A DNA stretch of 64,000 bases from Acinetobacter sp. ANC 3832. Lineage in GTDB: Bacteria > Pseudomonadota > Gammaproteobacteria > Pseudomonadales > Moraxellaceae. How positions within the stretch are numbered: position 1 is the stretch's first letter; every line of letters starts with the position of its first letter. Positions 37,325-46,653 of this stretch are shown piece after piece. Under the pieces are notes generated by a model. It had not been told where the DNA came from. It made no database searches and saw nothing but the letters and a program-made list of their open reading frames with translations. Location of the stretch: contig NZ_NEGJ01000002.1 in the NCBI RefSeq assembly GCF_002135415.1, positions 1 through 64,000 on the forward strand, written 5' to 3'. The position numbers and the translations under genes are program-made.

Positions 37325-38686
37325 TTACATTGCTTTGGGCTCATGATTTTCATTGTCTAAATAGCTTTCCAAAGAATCATCAAGTGCGTGCAACCATGCA
37401 GTATGATGAGGTTTCGCCATTTTACCTGTCATCACAGAACGATATGTTTTATCTCTAAAACCCATAATATTTTCTTTCTTATGCTTTTTCCACTGCATAA
37501 AAATATCATTAACTGCATCAATATTGAAACTTGGGTAATCTGTTTCAGCGATTAATTTCTGAATATACGCTCCTTGAAACTTAATCATTTGCTCCGTATT
37601 TTTTAGATTTTTTTCTTTCTCAACCCATTGCTGTGTATGTTGGTGCATTTCAGCTTGGGAAGGCAATACCTGCTGTTGTAGGATAATATCTCTCACATAC
37701 CATGCTTGGGCATCAAACATATTGAAGGTATACCATTGATCTTGCATACCCAAATAAAAGAGTCTTGGATTTTTCTCCCAAACTACCCCCTTATATAAAC
37801 CTTCTGGATATAAACAGTTATGGGTTTTTAGGCATAAATCCTCTGCCATATATGGGAAATGATGCAAATAACCTGTACATAAAATAATGGCATCAATTTT
37901 GGCAAAACTACCATCTGCAAAATAAGCGGTATTTTCATCTACATGGAGTAACTGTTGTTTTTCAGTCCAATTTTTAGGCCATTTATAGCCCATCGGCTGA
38001 CTGCGATAACAGCTATAAATTTGCTTTGCGCCATATTTATAGCACTGAGAACCCACATCTTCAGCAGAATAGCTACTTCCGATAATTAGAATATTTTTAT
38101 CTTTAAATTGCACTGCATCACGAAAATCATGTGCGTGTAAAATTCGACCATTAAAAATATTAAAGCCTTCAAACTCAGGGACGTTCGGTGTAGAGAAATG
38201 GCCTGAAGCCACAATTACATAATCAAATTGCTCTTCATAAGCCTGATCCTGAGAATGATCATGCACAGTGACCTTAAATTTTTGACTGTCTGTACTGAAT
38301 TCAACATTATTAACAGTCGTATTAAAGCGTACTTGGTCTTTCACCCCTGCTTTTTCCACACGACCTTTAATATAATCCCAAAGTACTGCGCGTGGAGGAT
38401 AAGATGCGATGGGCTTTTTAAAATGCTCATCAAACGTATAATCAGCAAACTCTAGTGCTTCTTTTGGACCATTTGACCATAAGTAGCGATACATACTGCC
38501 ATGTACTGGATTTCCATGTTGATCTACACCTGTACGCCAAGTGTAATTCCATAAACCGCCCCAATCGTTTTGTTTTTCGAAACATACAATTTCTGGAACT
38601 TGTTGACCTTTGGCCTTTGCTGATTGAAATGCCCTTAATTGAGCCATACCGCTTGGGCCAGCTCCGATAATTGCAATTCGAGTCAT
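37325..38686 (-). CDS. Flavin-containing monooxygenase, trimethylamine-monooxygenase-like
   Basis: 453 residues; the start at 38686 ([13 protein letters not shown]) has GGAGATCGCA ahead of it. FAD motif GAGPSG, NADPH motif [12 protein letters not shown], and the FMO fingerprint [11 protein letters not shown] (F-x-G-x3-H-x3-F) are present. By eye the closest family is the bacterial trimethylamine monooxygenase/indigo-forming FMO of Methylophaga (shared [33 protein letters not shown] and [13 protein letters not shown]). It would oxidise trimethylamine to its N-oxide, or related small amines, sulfides or indole. Substrate not proven. Confidence 0.88.
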   Translation of the reverse strand: MTRIAIIGAGPSGMAQLRAFQSAKAKGQQVPEIVCFEKQNDWGGLWNYTWRTGVDQHGNPVHGSMYRYLWSNGPKEALEFADYTFDEHFKKPIASYPPRAVLWDYIKGRVEKAGVKDQVRFNTTVNNVEFSTDSQKFKVTVHDHSQDQAYEEQFDYVIVASGHFSTPNVPEFEGFNIFNGRILHAHDFRDAVQFKDKNILIIGSSYSAEDVGSQCYKYGAKQIYSCYRSQPMGYKWPKNWTEKQQLLHVDENTAYFADGSFAKIDAIILCTGYLHHFPYMAEDLCLKTHNCLYPEGLYKGVVWEKNPRLFYLGMQDQWYTFNMFDAQAWYVRDIILQQQVLPSQAEMHQHTQQWVEKEKNLKNTEQMIKFQGAYIQKLIAETDYPSFNIDAVNDIFMQWKKHKKENIMGFRDKTYRSVMTGKMAKPHHTAWLHALDDSLESYLDNENHEPKAM

Positions 38687-39113
38687 TGCGATCTCCATTA
38701 GTTTTGAGTTCTGTAAAAAAGCTCCTGCTTTTGATAGGTCTAATAAATATTATGATTCTATAAAGAATCATTATTTGAGTTAAAACAACAATAACGTAGA
38801 ACCATAATTCTAGAGATAGACACTATCTTTTTAATTAGGATGCTTTAGAAATATGAGCTGAAGAGATAAAAATGAATAGGGTTTTTAATACCTAGCACCT
38901 CTCCATAGAATAAAAAATACTCACAAAGAAACCACACAATATCACAAATATTGATCCATCCAATACAAATGAATCAATTTAACAAATAACAATTAGTTAC
39001 ATTTCTAATAAATTGACTCAATTATTAATTACTTCTAAAAAACAGGCATAAAAAATGAACTAAATTTCACAATTTAGCCCATTCGTTAAAATTAGTTTAG
39101 ATTTTCTTAAAAC
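38687..39113. other. Intergenic region upstream of the FMO gene
   Basis: No gene found. It holds the promoter side of the FMO gene, with the palindrome listed separately, and downstream sequence of the hydrolase gene, otherwise AT-rich DNA. Confidence 0.5.
38752..38771. promoter_or_regulatory. Palindrome upstream of the FMO gene
   Basis: ATGATTCT (38752-38759) and AGAATCAT (38764-38771) are exact inverted arms separated by four bases, 66-85 bp ahead of the FMO start. Possible operator. Confidence 0.45.
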
Positions 39114-39752
39114 TTATTTCACAAAAGTTTTCCATACAAAATCTTGAGTTTGACCATGTAAAGTCATGCTCAGTTGATCCCCTGCACTTAAAGCTGCCAC
39201 ACCCGCTGGTGTGCCTGTCATGATCACATCGCCCACTTCTAAAGAAAAAACTTGGCTAATATCTGCAAGTAAATAACCAATATTAAAAATGAGTAATGAG
39301 GTATCACCTTGCTGACGCATTTGATCATTTACTTTAAAATCAAAAGTGACTGCATCCCAAGCTTTTACTTCTTTTATATCTACCCAATCGGCTAAAACAC
39401 ACGAACCATCAAATGCTTTAGAACGTTCCCAAGGCTGTCCTTTTTTCTTTAAGTCATCTTGCAGATCACGTAAAGTTAAATCTAAACCCAAAGTCACCGC
39501 ATCAATCGCGGCTAATGCTTTTTGTGGATCTGTCTCGCCTTTTAACGGCCGACCGATACGCAAAGTAAACTCACACTCATGGTGACAATTGCCCCACTCA
39601 GGATTCCATGAAATACCATCTTCCAAAGAAATCAAACTACTCGGCGGTTTGATAAATAACACAGGACAGTCTGGAATAGCATTTCCGAGCTCTGCTGCAT
39701 GTGCTGCATAACTACGACCGACACAGACAATTTTTGATGGACGTGCATTCAT
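39114..39752 (-). CDS. Fumarylacetoacetate hydrolase family protein
   Basis: 212 residues from the ATG at 39752 (MNARPSKIVCVGRSYAAH), which has GGGAAGAT ahead. Domain blocks of the FAH/YcgM type are present: VCVGRSYAAHAAELG, FIKPPSSLISLEDGI, LTLRDLQDDLKKKGQPWERSK and GDVIMTGTPAGV. Members act as acylpyruvases or oxaloacetate decarboxylases or tautomerases; the exact one here is not known. Metal ligands would be the Glu and Asp residues of the central block. Confidence 0.9.
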   Translation of the reverse strand: MNARPSKIVCVGRSYAAHAAELGNAIPDCPVLFIKPPSSLISLEDGISWNPEWGNCHHECEFTLRIGRPLKGETDPQKALAAIDAVTLGLDLTLRDLQDDLKKKGQPWERSKAFDGSCVLADWVDIKEVKAWDAVTFDFKVNDQMRQQGDTSLLIFNIGYLLADISQVFSLEVGDVIMTGTPAGVAALSAGDQLSMTLHGQTQDFVWKTFVK

Positions 39753-39795
39753 ATCATCTTCCCTTCTGATTTTACTGAGACACAAAAATTAAAGG

Positions 39796-40296
39796 CTACT
39801 TTTTAAATGTATTTTCAAATACAGTTTGATCCGTTGTCGAATCAAAAGCACTTTTCGGTACAATAATCACTGTACGATTTTTTAATTCAATCATATACGT
39901 CAGTTTCCCCACTGCAAACTGCTGTACATCTGTGTAATTAAAACTTTGTTTTGGGCGACCACTGGCAAAAAGTTCCATATGATCTTGGAATAATTCTATT
40001 CCTTGCTCACTTTTTCCAAACTGATGCTTGATGAATTGACGCTTAAACATCATCGGTAAAAACCAATAGCGCATCAATGCTTGTAAAACCAAGAAGAAAG
40101 CACCCAATGCCACATAGTAGCGACCAACACCATCTAAGCCGAGATATAATCCCCAAATTAAAATTGCAATACTCACTAAAGGTGTTAAAAATTGTGTGAG
40201 TTGTTTTTTGCCAAATGTGGCAAGTGAAAAGCCATCTTGAGACTCTTCTAAGGTTAAATAATAACGTAAAGATAATGCAGGCTTGCTGTCTGACAT
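39796..40296 (-). CDS. YcxB-like membrane protein
   Basis: 166 residues: two membrane helices near the N-terminus (about 35-52 and 60-78) and a cytosolic part with the pattern FGKSEQGIELFQDHMELFASG and FNYTDVQQFAVGKLTYMIELKN typical of YcxB-like proteins. Function unknown. Same direction as the FAH-family gene, 43 bp upstream of it, so likely one transcript. Confidence 0.82.
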   Translation of the reverse strand: MSDSKPALSLRYYLTLEESQDGFSLATFGKKQLTQFLTPLVSIAILIWGLYLGLDGVGRYYVALGAFFLVLQALMRYWFLPMMFKRQFIKHQFGKSEQGIELFQDHMELFASGRPKQSFNYTDVQQFAVGKLTYMIELKNRTVIIVPKSAFDSTTDQTVFENTFKK

Positions 40297-40462
40297 AGAT
40301 TATTCAACACATTTCATATACAAGTTGCCAAGATATTACACTAAATTAATTAGCAAATTGATGCTTTTCATCACACTTTACACAACAGCACTTTCTTTCA
40401 AAGTGAAAACATCTTAAAACGAAACCTCATGGATCACACAAATAAAAACGATAGGGATTGTG

Positions 40463-41758
40463 ATGAATAACTTTTCTTTTGCTTTATTTTTATTGATTGG
40501 TATAAACACTCAAGGCTTTGCCCAAATGATCACTTGGACCGATAATATTCCAAGTAGTTTACAACCTTTCCAAAATAATCCTCAACAACTGGCTAATTTG
40601 GCTCAAGACGATATTTTTATTTATTCGCATGGTGCAACAAAAACCTCTCTTCCCACACTCAAAAGTAATCCACAACCGCTCGCTAAATTCACCAGTTCAG
40701 CCATTGTCTTACCAATTAGCACACAAGAAGTTGCAAAAATACTGACCAATTACAGCCAATATGTCGGTTTATTTCCGACGTTGAAATCTGCCAAAATCTT
40801 AGAACAAAAAGCAAATATCAGCCAAGTCAAATACAAGATTTCTATTCCAACCCCGATACCTGTTTTAAATTTTAATGAGGATGTGACCTTACAACATCAG
40901 ATTGGTCAAAATAGTATTTCAACCCTGGTGATTGATGCACCTATTCCCTATGGTGTGGGTAAATTTGAATGGTTTAGTTTGGGCAATAACAAAACATTGG
41001 TCACGCTTACTCAATGGGGTGATTTAAATCAGCCCCAAGGTTTCTTATTTAAAAAAATTCTAAGTGCAATTCCAGAAGTAAAATTAGGTATTCCAAGTGG
41101 AACCAATGCTTTTATTCTAGAATCACTGAAAAATCGCTATGTTGCCAAAAAAGTAATTACATTAAATGTGGGGCAATTCCCGACTCCACAACTCAATACA
41201 GCGCAATTGAATAAAATTAGTCAACTCAGCCAAGTTTCACAACAGCCTGTTAGTTTTGTTTTAACACAAAGTGCTGTGCCTTATCAGCATGGCAACGAAG
41301 TTATGCGTTTTACAACGACTTATCAATACTACCCTCAAACACCTCAGCAAATGCAAAAATGGCTACAACCAAGTTCATATCAAAGTTTATTTCCACGTCA
41401 AATTAAGAAGCTCACGACATCGAATCAAACCGCTCAAGGGAAAGATACTCAATTCAAAGTGAGTATCGGCTTAGGTGTGATTAGTATTCCTTTTGACTTT
41501 AAAATGCACTTTAATTTTCCACAAAGTACTGAAAATAACTTCTATGCCAATGGTGGAGACTTACGTTTTTTAAAAGGCCAAATGCAGTTCTTACCTGAGG
41601 ATAGTGGTTCTCTATTTAAAATGACCACTTCAGTTAAAATTGATGAGAAAGCACCCTTTTTATTAAGAGTGGCACGCAGTCTGCCTTATCATGAAATGTT
41701 ACCTGCTGTAGGAACCAATGCAATATTTGCGCAGAAAATTAAATTGCTCAATCAATAA
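40463..41758 (+). CDS. Exported protein with two START-like (SRPBCC) domains
   Basis: 431 residues with a signal peptide (about 1-22, ending GFAQ). Two repeats of about 170 residues share the pattern of START/polyketide-cyclase-like domains: VAKILTNYSQYVGLFPTLKSAK near 95 and MQKWLQPSSYQSLFPRQIKKL near 293. Likely periplasmic and lipid-binding; ligand unknown. The ATG at 40463 follows AGGGATTG; a GTG one codon earlier is possible. Confidence 0.78.
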   Translation: MNNFSFALFLLIGINTQGFAQMITWTDNIPSSLQPFQNNPQQLANLAQDDIFIYSHGATKTSLPTLKSNPQPLAKFTSSAIVLPISTQEVAKILTNYSQYVGLFPTLKSAKILEQKANISQVKYKISIPTPIPVLNFNEDVTLQHQIGQNSISTLVIDAPIPYGVGKFEWFSLGNNKTLVTLTQWGDLNQPQGFLFKKILSAIPEVKLGIPSGTNAFILESLKNRYVAKKVITLNVGQFPTPQLNTAQLNKISQLSQVSQQPVSFVLTQSAVPYQHGNEVMRFTTTYQYYPQTPQQMQKWLQPSSYQSLFPRQIKKLTTSNQTAQGKDTQFKVSIGLGVISIPFDFKMHFNFPQSTENNFYANGGDLRFLKGQMQFLPEDSGSLFKMTTSVKIDEKAPFLLRVARSLPYHEMLPAVGTNAIFAQKIKLLNQ

Positions 41759-42084
41759 TAGCCGTCTTATTGATGATAAAGACCTCAAATGGTACTAGCG
41801 ACATCAACAAATAAAGTAAAAGGGATCATCAATACATCATTGACAAAGGTAACAGATGTTAAAGCAACTTTTTATAATAGTACTAGAGTATTCACAGACT
41901 TTTTAACTTTACCTTCCAAAGAAATATTGATTGGATAAACCTAAATGATTTTTTGGTATTTTAATGCCCTCAATTCAGGATTTAAACCAACGACTTTATC
42001 TATCAGCCCTGTTTGATAGCTATGTTATTCTTTTTCAGACACAAAAAAACCGCAATTAAGCGGTCTTTTCAATCTTGATCAAGT
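41759..42084. other. Intergenic region before the tRNA genes
   Basis: About 325 bp without a gene. Its right end holds the terminator of the first minus-strand tRNA; nothing else is recognised. Confidence 0.5.
42043..42064 (-). terminator. Terminator of tRNA-Arg copy 1
   Basis: ACCGC/GCGGT arms (42049-42053 and 42060-42064) with a T7 run on the minus strand. The same sequence recurs at 42722-42743. Confidence 0.85.
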
Positions 42085-42161
42085 TGGTGCGCTCAGAGAG
42101 ATTCGAACTCCCGACCCCTTAGTTCGTAGCCAAGTGCTCTATCCAGCTGAGCTATGAGCGC
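42085..42161 (-). tRNA. tRNA-Arg (anticodon ACG), copy 1
   Basis: 77 nt with encoded CCA. Acceptor arm GCGCTCA pairs with its 3' partner, the T loop is GTTCGAATC, and the anticodon loop is CTACGAA. Identical to the two copies that follow. Confidence 0.97.
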
Positions 42162-42296
42162 GACGTCTTGATGGGACGCATTATACGCCTTTTCACCTAT
42201 TTGATAAGTACTTTTTAACGAATTCGCAACTGAATGTTTAGTATTTAAACATAATCAATATTTATGATTATTCCTTAAGCACACCTTATTCAGATT

Positions 42297-42494
42297 TCAT
42301 TCGACATTTAACAACGCCAATACTTTCATGCATTCAGTACAATAAGTAACTCGTTCATTATCTAAACTTTGTATTTTAAGTTCATAAACAAAGCCGATGA
42401 GTGATCGATTACATCCATCACATGGTCTTAAATTTAAAAGGCAAATAAAATCAATATATTCATAAATATAATAACCATCTGTATATTTTTTCAT
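42297..42494 (-). CDS. Small zinc-ribbon-like protein
   Basis: 65 residues from the ATG at 42494, or 70 from a TTG at 42509. Two Cys pairs, CDGC (near 25) and CTEC (near 53), suggest one bound zinc. No family recognised. Whether it is expressed is uncertain: the ribosome site is too close for the ATG. Confidence 0.5.
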   Translation of the reverse strand: MKKYTDGYYIYEYIDFICLLNLRPCDGCNRSLIGFVYELKIQSLDNERVTYCTECMKVLALLNVE

Positions 42495-42619
42495 TTCCTT
42501 ATTCAGCAATTCTAATTTTAGAACACTATTTTAAAAGATTTGGTTAAGGAAATATCAACCTTTACAGGTCTAAACGACAAAATTTGTCGTACTATTCTCT
42601 TTTTAAAATTTTGCCTAAA

Positions 42620-42649
42620 ATCCTTTAAATGAATAGTCATTTAAAGGAT
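42620..42649. repeat. Perfect 13-bp inverted repeat
   Basis: ATCCTTTAAATGA (42620-42632) and TCATTTAAAGGAT (42637-42649) separated by four bases. TTTTAGG follows on the minus strand, so it could be a weak terminator. Confidence 0.6.
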
Positions 42650-42721
42650 AGGAAGTAGATCAATCATACTTTCCTTATAAATCATTATTTTGATTTTTAT
42701 ATTTTACCTAATTTCAGGTAC

Positions 42722-42743
42722 AAAAAAACCGCAATTAAGCGGT
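42722..42743 (-). terminator. Terminator of tRNA-Arg copies 2/3
   Basis: ACCGC (42728-42732) pairs with GCGGT (42739-42743), with a T7 run on the minus strand. Repeats the copy 1 terminator. Confidence 0.85.
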
Positions 42744-42756
42744 TGATTGTTCAAGT

Positions 42757-42833
42757 TGGTGCGCTCAGAGAGATTCGAACTCCCGACCCCTTAGTTCGTA
42801 GCCAAGTGCTCTATCCAGCTGAGCTATGAGCGC
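42757..42833 (-). tRNA. tRNA-Arg (anticodon ACG), copy 2
   Basis: 77 nt, identical to copy 1, with encoded CCA. Confidence 0.97.
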
Positions 42834-42883
42834 AAACTTGTGTTGCCTTTAACGGCGTTCGTTACATACATGAATAACTTAAT

Positions 42884-42960
42884 TGGTGCGCTCAGAGAGA
42901 TTCGAACTCCCGACCCCTTAGTTCGTAGCCAAGTGCTCTATCCAGCTGAGCTATGAGCGC
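42884..42960 (-). tRNA. tRNA-Arg (anticodon ACG), copy 3
   Basis: 77 nt, identical to copies 1 and 2. The three are in one direction, read from the tRNA-Ser end toward lower coordinates. Confidence 0.97.
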
Positions 42961-42975
42961 ATTATAAGTTATTCG

Positions 42976-43067
42976 TGGCGGTGAGGGAGGGATTCGAACC
43001 CTCGGTGGGCTTTAAGACCCACGCTCCCTTAGCAGGGGAGTACCTTCAGCCACTCGGCCACCTCACC
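42976..43067 (-). tRNA. tRNA-Ser (anticodon GCT)
   Basis: 92 nt with encoded CCA and a long variable arm, as for class II tRNA. Acceptor GGTGAGG pairs with CCTCACC; anticodon loop CTGCTAA. First of the four-tRNA minus-strand cluster. Confidence 0.97.
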
Positions 43068-43333
43068 GTAACGAGTCGCCATAATACAAACTTCGTCCCC
43101 TATCTTCAAGTCACATTTGAAAAAATTCTGCTTTTTTTGATCAATCATCTATTTTTTAAACGATTTACAGTCTTTTTTTGGTTTTAATACCCTTTTTATA
43201 AAAAATTTAGTGTTACCTAAGTCCATTCAATTGGAAAAAACAGGCAGAAAACACAATATTGCAATCATTTGCGTGCAGTCTGCGCTTGCATGACTTATGC
43301 TAAACATATCTTCTGACATGAAGCCAAAGACAT

Positions 43334-45775
43334 ATGAAAAATTGGGTCGATCCTGAAGCCAAAGCGGAAGCTGAACGTTACGATAATCCTATTCCTAGTC
43401 GTACTCTTATTTTAGAGACGATAGAACAACTAAAAACACCATTATCACATTCAGACTTGGTGGAACGCTTTAACATTGCAGATCAAAAAAGTATTGATGC
43501 TTTAAGTCACCGTTTAAGTGCAATGGTTCGTGATGGTCAGCTCATGAAAGACGGATTCAAATTCCAACTGATGACAGACCAACCGACTTTTGATGCAACT
43601 GTCTATATCAATTCTAAAGGTTTTGGTTCAGCCAACTTAGATGGTAAAAAAGACGAAATGTCTCTACCTGAACGTGAACTTCGCCAAGTCTTTCATGGCG
43701 ATCGAGTGAAGGTTCAGCAAACGTCAGTAGATCGCAAAGGTAAAGCTTGGGGCTATATTACTGAAGTCACACAACGTCGTGTAAAACAATTAATTGGTAA
43801 GCTTGCGATTCATGAAGGTGAATATTTTATTCAGCCGAGTCATCCCAATGCGCATCAACCGATTACGCTAGAAAAAGAGCTCATCGAGCATGCAAAAGCC
43901 AATGTAGGCGATGCATTACGTGTCGAGATTGATGACTATCCAACCCGTGAAGAGTTGGCAACAGGTCATATTATTCAATCAATGGCGGATAAAGCCGATA
44001 CAGAAATTATTATTCCTCAAACGATTTTGGAATTTGGTTTACCGTATGAGTTCCCAGAAGAAGTTGTCAAAGAAGCTGAAAGCTTTAAAGAACCCAATGC
44101 TCAGGATCGTGAAGGTCGTATAGATTTACGTGATTTACCATTAGTCACCATTGATGGTGAAGATGCACGTGACTTTGATGACGCTGTTTATGCGGAAAAA
44201 CGTGCTGGCGGTGGCTATCGCGTTGTTGTTGCGATTGCAGACGTCAGTCACTACGTTCGTGTAGGCAAGCCATTGGATGATGAAGCTCAGGAACGTGGTA
44301 CATCTGTATACTTCCCGCACTTTGTCTTACCAATGTTGCCTGAAGCACTATCTAATGGTTTATGTTCTTTAAATCCAAATGTTGATCGTCTTTGCATGGT
44401 CTGCGATTTAACATTATCTCGTGCAGGTAAAGTCACTGGATTCCAATTCTACCCTTCAGTGATGCATTCAAAAGCACGCTTAACCTATACACAAGTTGCT
44501 GAATATTTGAATGGGGATAGCGCTGCTGTTACTGAAGATCGTGATGTTCGCAAATCACTGAATACATTATTCCAACTTTATCAAACGCTAAAAGGTTTAC
44601 GTGCCGAACGCCATGCAATGGAATTCGAGACTGTCGAAACTTACATGACCTTTGATGAACTTGGTGGAATTAAAGAAATTCTTCCGCGTTCACGTAATGA
44701 AGCGCATAAACTCATTGAAGAATGCATGTTGTTGGCAAACGTCGCAGCTGCCGAATATTCATTAAAAAATGAAATTCCAATGCTTTACCGTGTGCATGAG
44801 CCACCTGAGTTTTCACGTATTCAAAAAGTGCGCGACTTTGTTAAATTGCTTGGTTTACCGTTCCCAGAACAACCCACTCAAGCGGATTATCAAAGAGTCA
44901 TTGAAGCGACTAAAGACCGTATTGATGCGCCAAGTATTCACTCGGTATTACTCCGTTCGATGATGCAAGCTTATTACGGTGCAAAAAATGCAGGTCATTT
45001 TGGTTTGGCATATGAAGCGTATACTCACTTCACATCACCCATTCGTCGTTATCCTGACTTGTTATTACACCGTGCGATTAAAGCTCAGTTAAAGCAACAG
45101 CCTTATCCACTTTCAGGTGCTGCTTTAGATGAAGCAGGTCAGCATTTCTCTGCGACTGAACGTCGTGCAGATGAAGCCTCTCGCTCTGTGACCACATGGT
45201 TGAAATGTCACTATCTGCAACAGCACATTGGTGAGGAATTTGTCGGAACAATTAGTGCAACTGCTGAGTTTGGCTTATTTGTCACACTGAAAGACTTGTA
45301 TGTCGATGGCATGATTCATGTGAGCCAATTAGGCGATGATTACTTTGTCTTTGACCAAGCCAGCCAAAGTCTAGTAGGCCAAAATCGTGGTCAAACCTTT
45401 AGCTTGGGCGATGAAGTAAAAATTAAAGTTGCTGGGGTTAATTTAGAAGATCGTAAGATTGATTTTGAATTGATTCAACAATTGACCCATGCTGGGCGTG
45501 CTATACGTAGTCGTGCACCGCGTGTTGCCAAACAAGTGAACAAAGAAGAAGTTTTTTCTGAACGACCTTCTAAAGCAGTGAATACTGCTGAAAAGTCGAA
45601 CGCCAGTGAAGATGGGGAACGTCCCTTTCGAAAGAAAAAGCCAAAACCAACCACTTACGCTAAAAAACCTTCAAAAAATGCTTCAGCAAAGCCTGACGCA
45701 AAGGTTAAAGATAAAGTAAAGAAAAAAGCAAAAGCCAAAAAGAAAAAGGCCAATGCAAAAGCAAAGACTGAATAA
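43334..45775 (+). CDS. rnr: Ribonuclease R
   Basis: 3'-5' exoribonuclease for structured RNA, rRNA quality control and trans-translation. 813 residues: N-terminal helix-turn-helix and cold-shock domains (about 1-230), the RNB catalytic domain with DGEDARDFDDAVY near 274-286 (metal-binding Asp residues), an S1 domain (about 640-725) and a Lys-rich tail (about 735-813). Length and order match E. coli RNase R. Starts about 270 bp after the divergent tRNA cluster. Confidence 0.97.
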   Translation: MKNWVDPEAKAEAERYDNPIPSRTLILETIEQLKTPLSHSDLVERFNIADQKSIDALSHRLSAMVRDGQLMKDGFKFQLMTDQPTFDATVYINSKGFGSANLDGKKDEMSLPERELRQVFHGDRVKVQQTSVDRKGKAWGYITEVTQRRVKQLIGKLAIHEGEYFIQPSHPNAHQPITLEKELIEHAKANVGDALRVEIDDYPTREELATGHIIQSMADKADTEIIIPQTILEFGLPYEFPEEVVKEAESFKEPNAQDREGRIDLRDLPLVTIDGEDARDFDDAVYAEKRAGGGYRVVVAIADVSHYVRVGKPLDDEAQERGTSVYFPHFVLPMLPEALSNGLCSLNPNVDRLCMVCDLTLSRAGKVTGFQFYPSVMHSKARLTYTQVAEYLNGDSAAVTEDRDVRKSLNTLFQLYQTLKGLRAERHAMEFETVETYMTFDELGGIKEILPRSRNEAHKLIEECMLLANVAAAEYSLKNEIPMLYRVHEPPEFSRIQKVRDFVKLLGLPFPEQPTQADYQRVIEATKDRIDAPSIHSVLLRSMMQAYYGAKNAGHFGLAYEAYTHFTSPIRRYPDLLLHRAIKAQLKQQPYPLSGAALDEAGQHFSATERRADEASRSVTTWLKCHYLQQHIGEEFVGTISATAEFGLFVTLKDLYVDGMIHVSQLGDDYFVFDQASQSLVGQNRGQTFSLGDEVKIKVAGVNLEDRKIDFELIQQLTHAGRAIRSRAPRVAKQVNKEEVFSERPSKAVNTAEKSNASEDGERPFRKKKPKPTTYAKKPSKNASAKPDAKVKDKVKKKAKAKKKKANAKAKTE

Positions 45776-45783
45776 ATTTGTTA

Positions 45784-45813
45784 AATAAAAGAGAGCTTCG
45801 GCTCTCTTTTATT
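45784..45813 (+). terminator. Rho-independent terminator of rnr
   Basis: AATAAAAGAGAGC, TTCG loop, GCTCTCTTTTATT: perfect 13-bp arms. Confidence 0.92.
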
Positions 45814-45846
45814 CATAATCCATTAAATTTCAAATACTCATAAAAT

Positions 45847-46442
45847 ATGAAAACAATTCTAATTACGAAATATTATTATCACTATTATCTGTTATTCATT
45901 CTGTTTATTTTACTCTGTAGTGGAACAATTACTTTTCTGTTTAGTAATTTTTCACCGACTCGAAATATTGAAATTTATAGCTTTTGGATTTCTTCCGTAC
46001 TTTATTTCGGCGTGCTTTTTTATTTTTTCTGCTTACATCAAAAACAACAATGGATCATTCCTCACAACTGGGCAAGCTTTCGTAAAAGACCTACTTTTTA
46101 CAGCACACTCATCTTCCCCATAGTTTTTATTGGGATATTCTGGATGAATTTTTCTTCTACTTTCCCTATGGTCTATACAGCCCTATTCGGTGCACAAAAA
46201 ACACTGATTCAAAAAGCAGAAGCACAAAAGAAAACGTATAAAGTAACATCACATATTGTTTATATACGGTTTATTCATGCTTACCAATTTTTAAAATTGA
46301 ATCACAACAATTTCAGCAATATCAAAATCAAGATTTAACGTTAAAGTTGACAGTCCAACAAAGCTCAATGGGAACGATCATTCGCTCTATTCATCATATT
46401 GAAGTATTACCACAAAAAATTCAGACAAATAAATTCAGATAA
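45847..46442 (+). pseudogene. Small membrane protein, frameshifted
   Basis: The first frame gives about 130 residues with three membrane helices. It then drifts into HIVYIRFIHAYQFLK and stops at 46338. In another frame the sequence continues naturally as TYCLYTVYSCLPIFKIES to LTLKLTVQQSSMGT and IEVLPQKI, with its stop at 46440-46442. One extra A in the AAA at 46240-46242 would join the two. Intact length would be about 198 residues. Function unknown. Homopolymer sequencing error is not excluded. Confidence 0.65.
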
Positions 46443-46653
46443 ATAAGACGATAAAACACGACTAGATTGTACTGAAAAAACATCATCAGTATTGCTTTTA
46501 AAGATATGGAATGTACCCATGCATTTGAATACAACTTGAAAAGCAAAGACATTCAATAATTCACATCTGTTTTAATTTATTGCTACACCTTGATTTATCC
46601 GCCCAGAAGCCCTACATCTACAAATAACCTAGAAAATTATTTGGCATAGACTT

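Larger units (their letters stand above)
42162..42756. other. Accessory-looking segment between two tRNA-Arg copies
   Basis: Almost 600 bp separates copies 1 and 2, while copies 2 and 3 lie only 50 bp apart. It holds a short zinc-ribbon ORF, a 17-bp palindrome ACGACAAA-A-TTTGTCGT (42574-42590), a perfect 13-bp inverted repeat (42620-42649), and a second copy of the tRNA terminator at 42722-42743. Confidence 0.6.

Noticed and set aside
46443..46653. Short ORFs between the broken membrane gene and prlC
   Set aside because: The longest is about 15 codons; nothing beyond chance.
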